Below are positions 28,383-28,450 of a DNA stretch of 28,450 bases, piece after piece (within the stretch, counting starts at the first letter, position 1; the number at the start of each line of letters is the position of its first letter). A model generated the notes under the pieces. The model saw only the letters and a list, made by a program, of their open reading frames with translations, ran no database searches and had not been told where the DNA came from. The stretch spans positions 1-28,450 of the forward strand of contig SCUH01000092.1 in NCBI GenBank assembly GCA_004298295.1, read 5' to 3'. Both the position numbers and the translations under genes were made by a program. This stretch comes from Betaproteobacteria bacterium. Lineage in GTDB: Bacteria; Pseudomonadota; Gammaproteobacteria; Burkholderiales; SG8-39.

Positions 28383-28450
28383 TGGTCGGGGTGAGAGGAT
28401 TTGAACCTCCGACACCTGCGTCCCGAACGCAGTACTCTACCAGGCTGAGC
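28383..28450 (-). tRNA. tRNA-Pro (CGG), 3' part; 5' end outside window
   Basis: The minus strand reads GCTCAGCCTGGTAGAGTACT through the D arm, then the anticodon stem-loop CTGCG-TTCGGGA-CGCAG with anticodon CGG (proline). A variable loop and a T arm GGAGG-TTCAAAT-CCTCT follow, and then the acceptor strand CACCCCG, A73 and an encoded CCA ending at 28383. The 5' acceptor strand is beyond base 28450. Confidence 0.95.

Noticed and set aside
1..28450. Mobile elements, phage genes, CRISPR arrays, defence systems
   Set aside because: No transposase, integrase, regular repeat-spacer pattern or defence-type protein motif was seen on either strand.

Overview
This window looks like ordinary core chromosome from a GC-rich betaproteobacterium, probably Burkholderiales or a relative. 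The evidence is the high GC content, a MaeB-type malic enzyme with a PTA-like tail, a PhaM-family granule protein, a lysine-rich histone H1-like protein, and the gene order tRNA-Pro / PP0621 family / pilS / pilR / ampD / nrdA / nrdB. The order orn / M48 peptidase / pterin dehydratase also fits. This placement rests on remembered gene order and family signatures, not on a search. I see no insertion sequence, prophage, CRISPR array, integrase or toxin gene, and no rRNA. Genes are tightly packed, with many 1-4 base stop/start overlaps.

Layout. 1-2637 (+): the end of an ArnT/PMT-type membrane glycosyltransferase, pgi, and a 68-aa DUF6494-type protein, all coupled. 2672-4548 (+): a D-lactate/glycolate-oxidase-type flavoprotein coupled to a RidA-family protein. 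4545-5090 (-): orn. 5130-8556 (+): M48 membrane protease, phhB, a DUF2007 protein with a zinc ribbon, and a 481-aa ankyrin protein with an unusual duplicated N-terminus. 8579-10146 (-): a CobD/CbiB/AmpE-like membrane protein and a CoA-pyrophosphatase-type Nudix hydrolase. 10238-10477 (+): a small secreted protein, separated by a perfect 36-bp palindromic terminator from an orphan TRAP binding protein at 10540-11529 (-). 11625-12530 (+): an EamA permease whose tail overlaps the convergent qor gene. 12439-14927 (-): patatin phospholipase, phaM-like gene and qor. 14986-17280 (-): maeB, divergent from an aminotransferase at 17384-18535 (+). 18540-19238 (-): a lytic transglycosylase. 19239-19753: a 515-bp gap without a convincing gene. 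19754-28383 (all -): histone H1-like protein, DUF2442, nrdB, nrdA, ampD, pilR, pilS, a PP0621-family protein and tRNA-Pro(CGG), which runs off the window.

The genes serve central metabolism (pgi, maeB, flavin oxidase), nucleotide supply (nrdAB), RNA turnover (orn), peptidoglycan recycling and remodelling (ampD, lytic transglycosylase), type IV pilus regulation (pilSR), probably polyhydroxyalkanoate granule control (phaM-like) and chromatin (H1-like). The clearest regulatory signal is a pair of NrdR-like boxes 31 bp apart at a plausible nrdA promoter. That promoter overlaps a candidate terminator of the pilSR-ampD operon. I did not find a convincing new multi-gene system. The most unusual gene is the ankyrin protein at 7111-8556.
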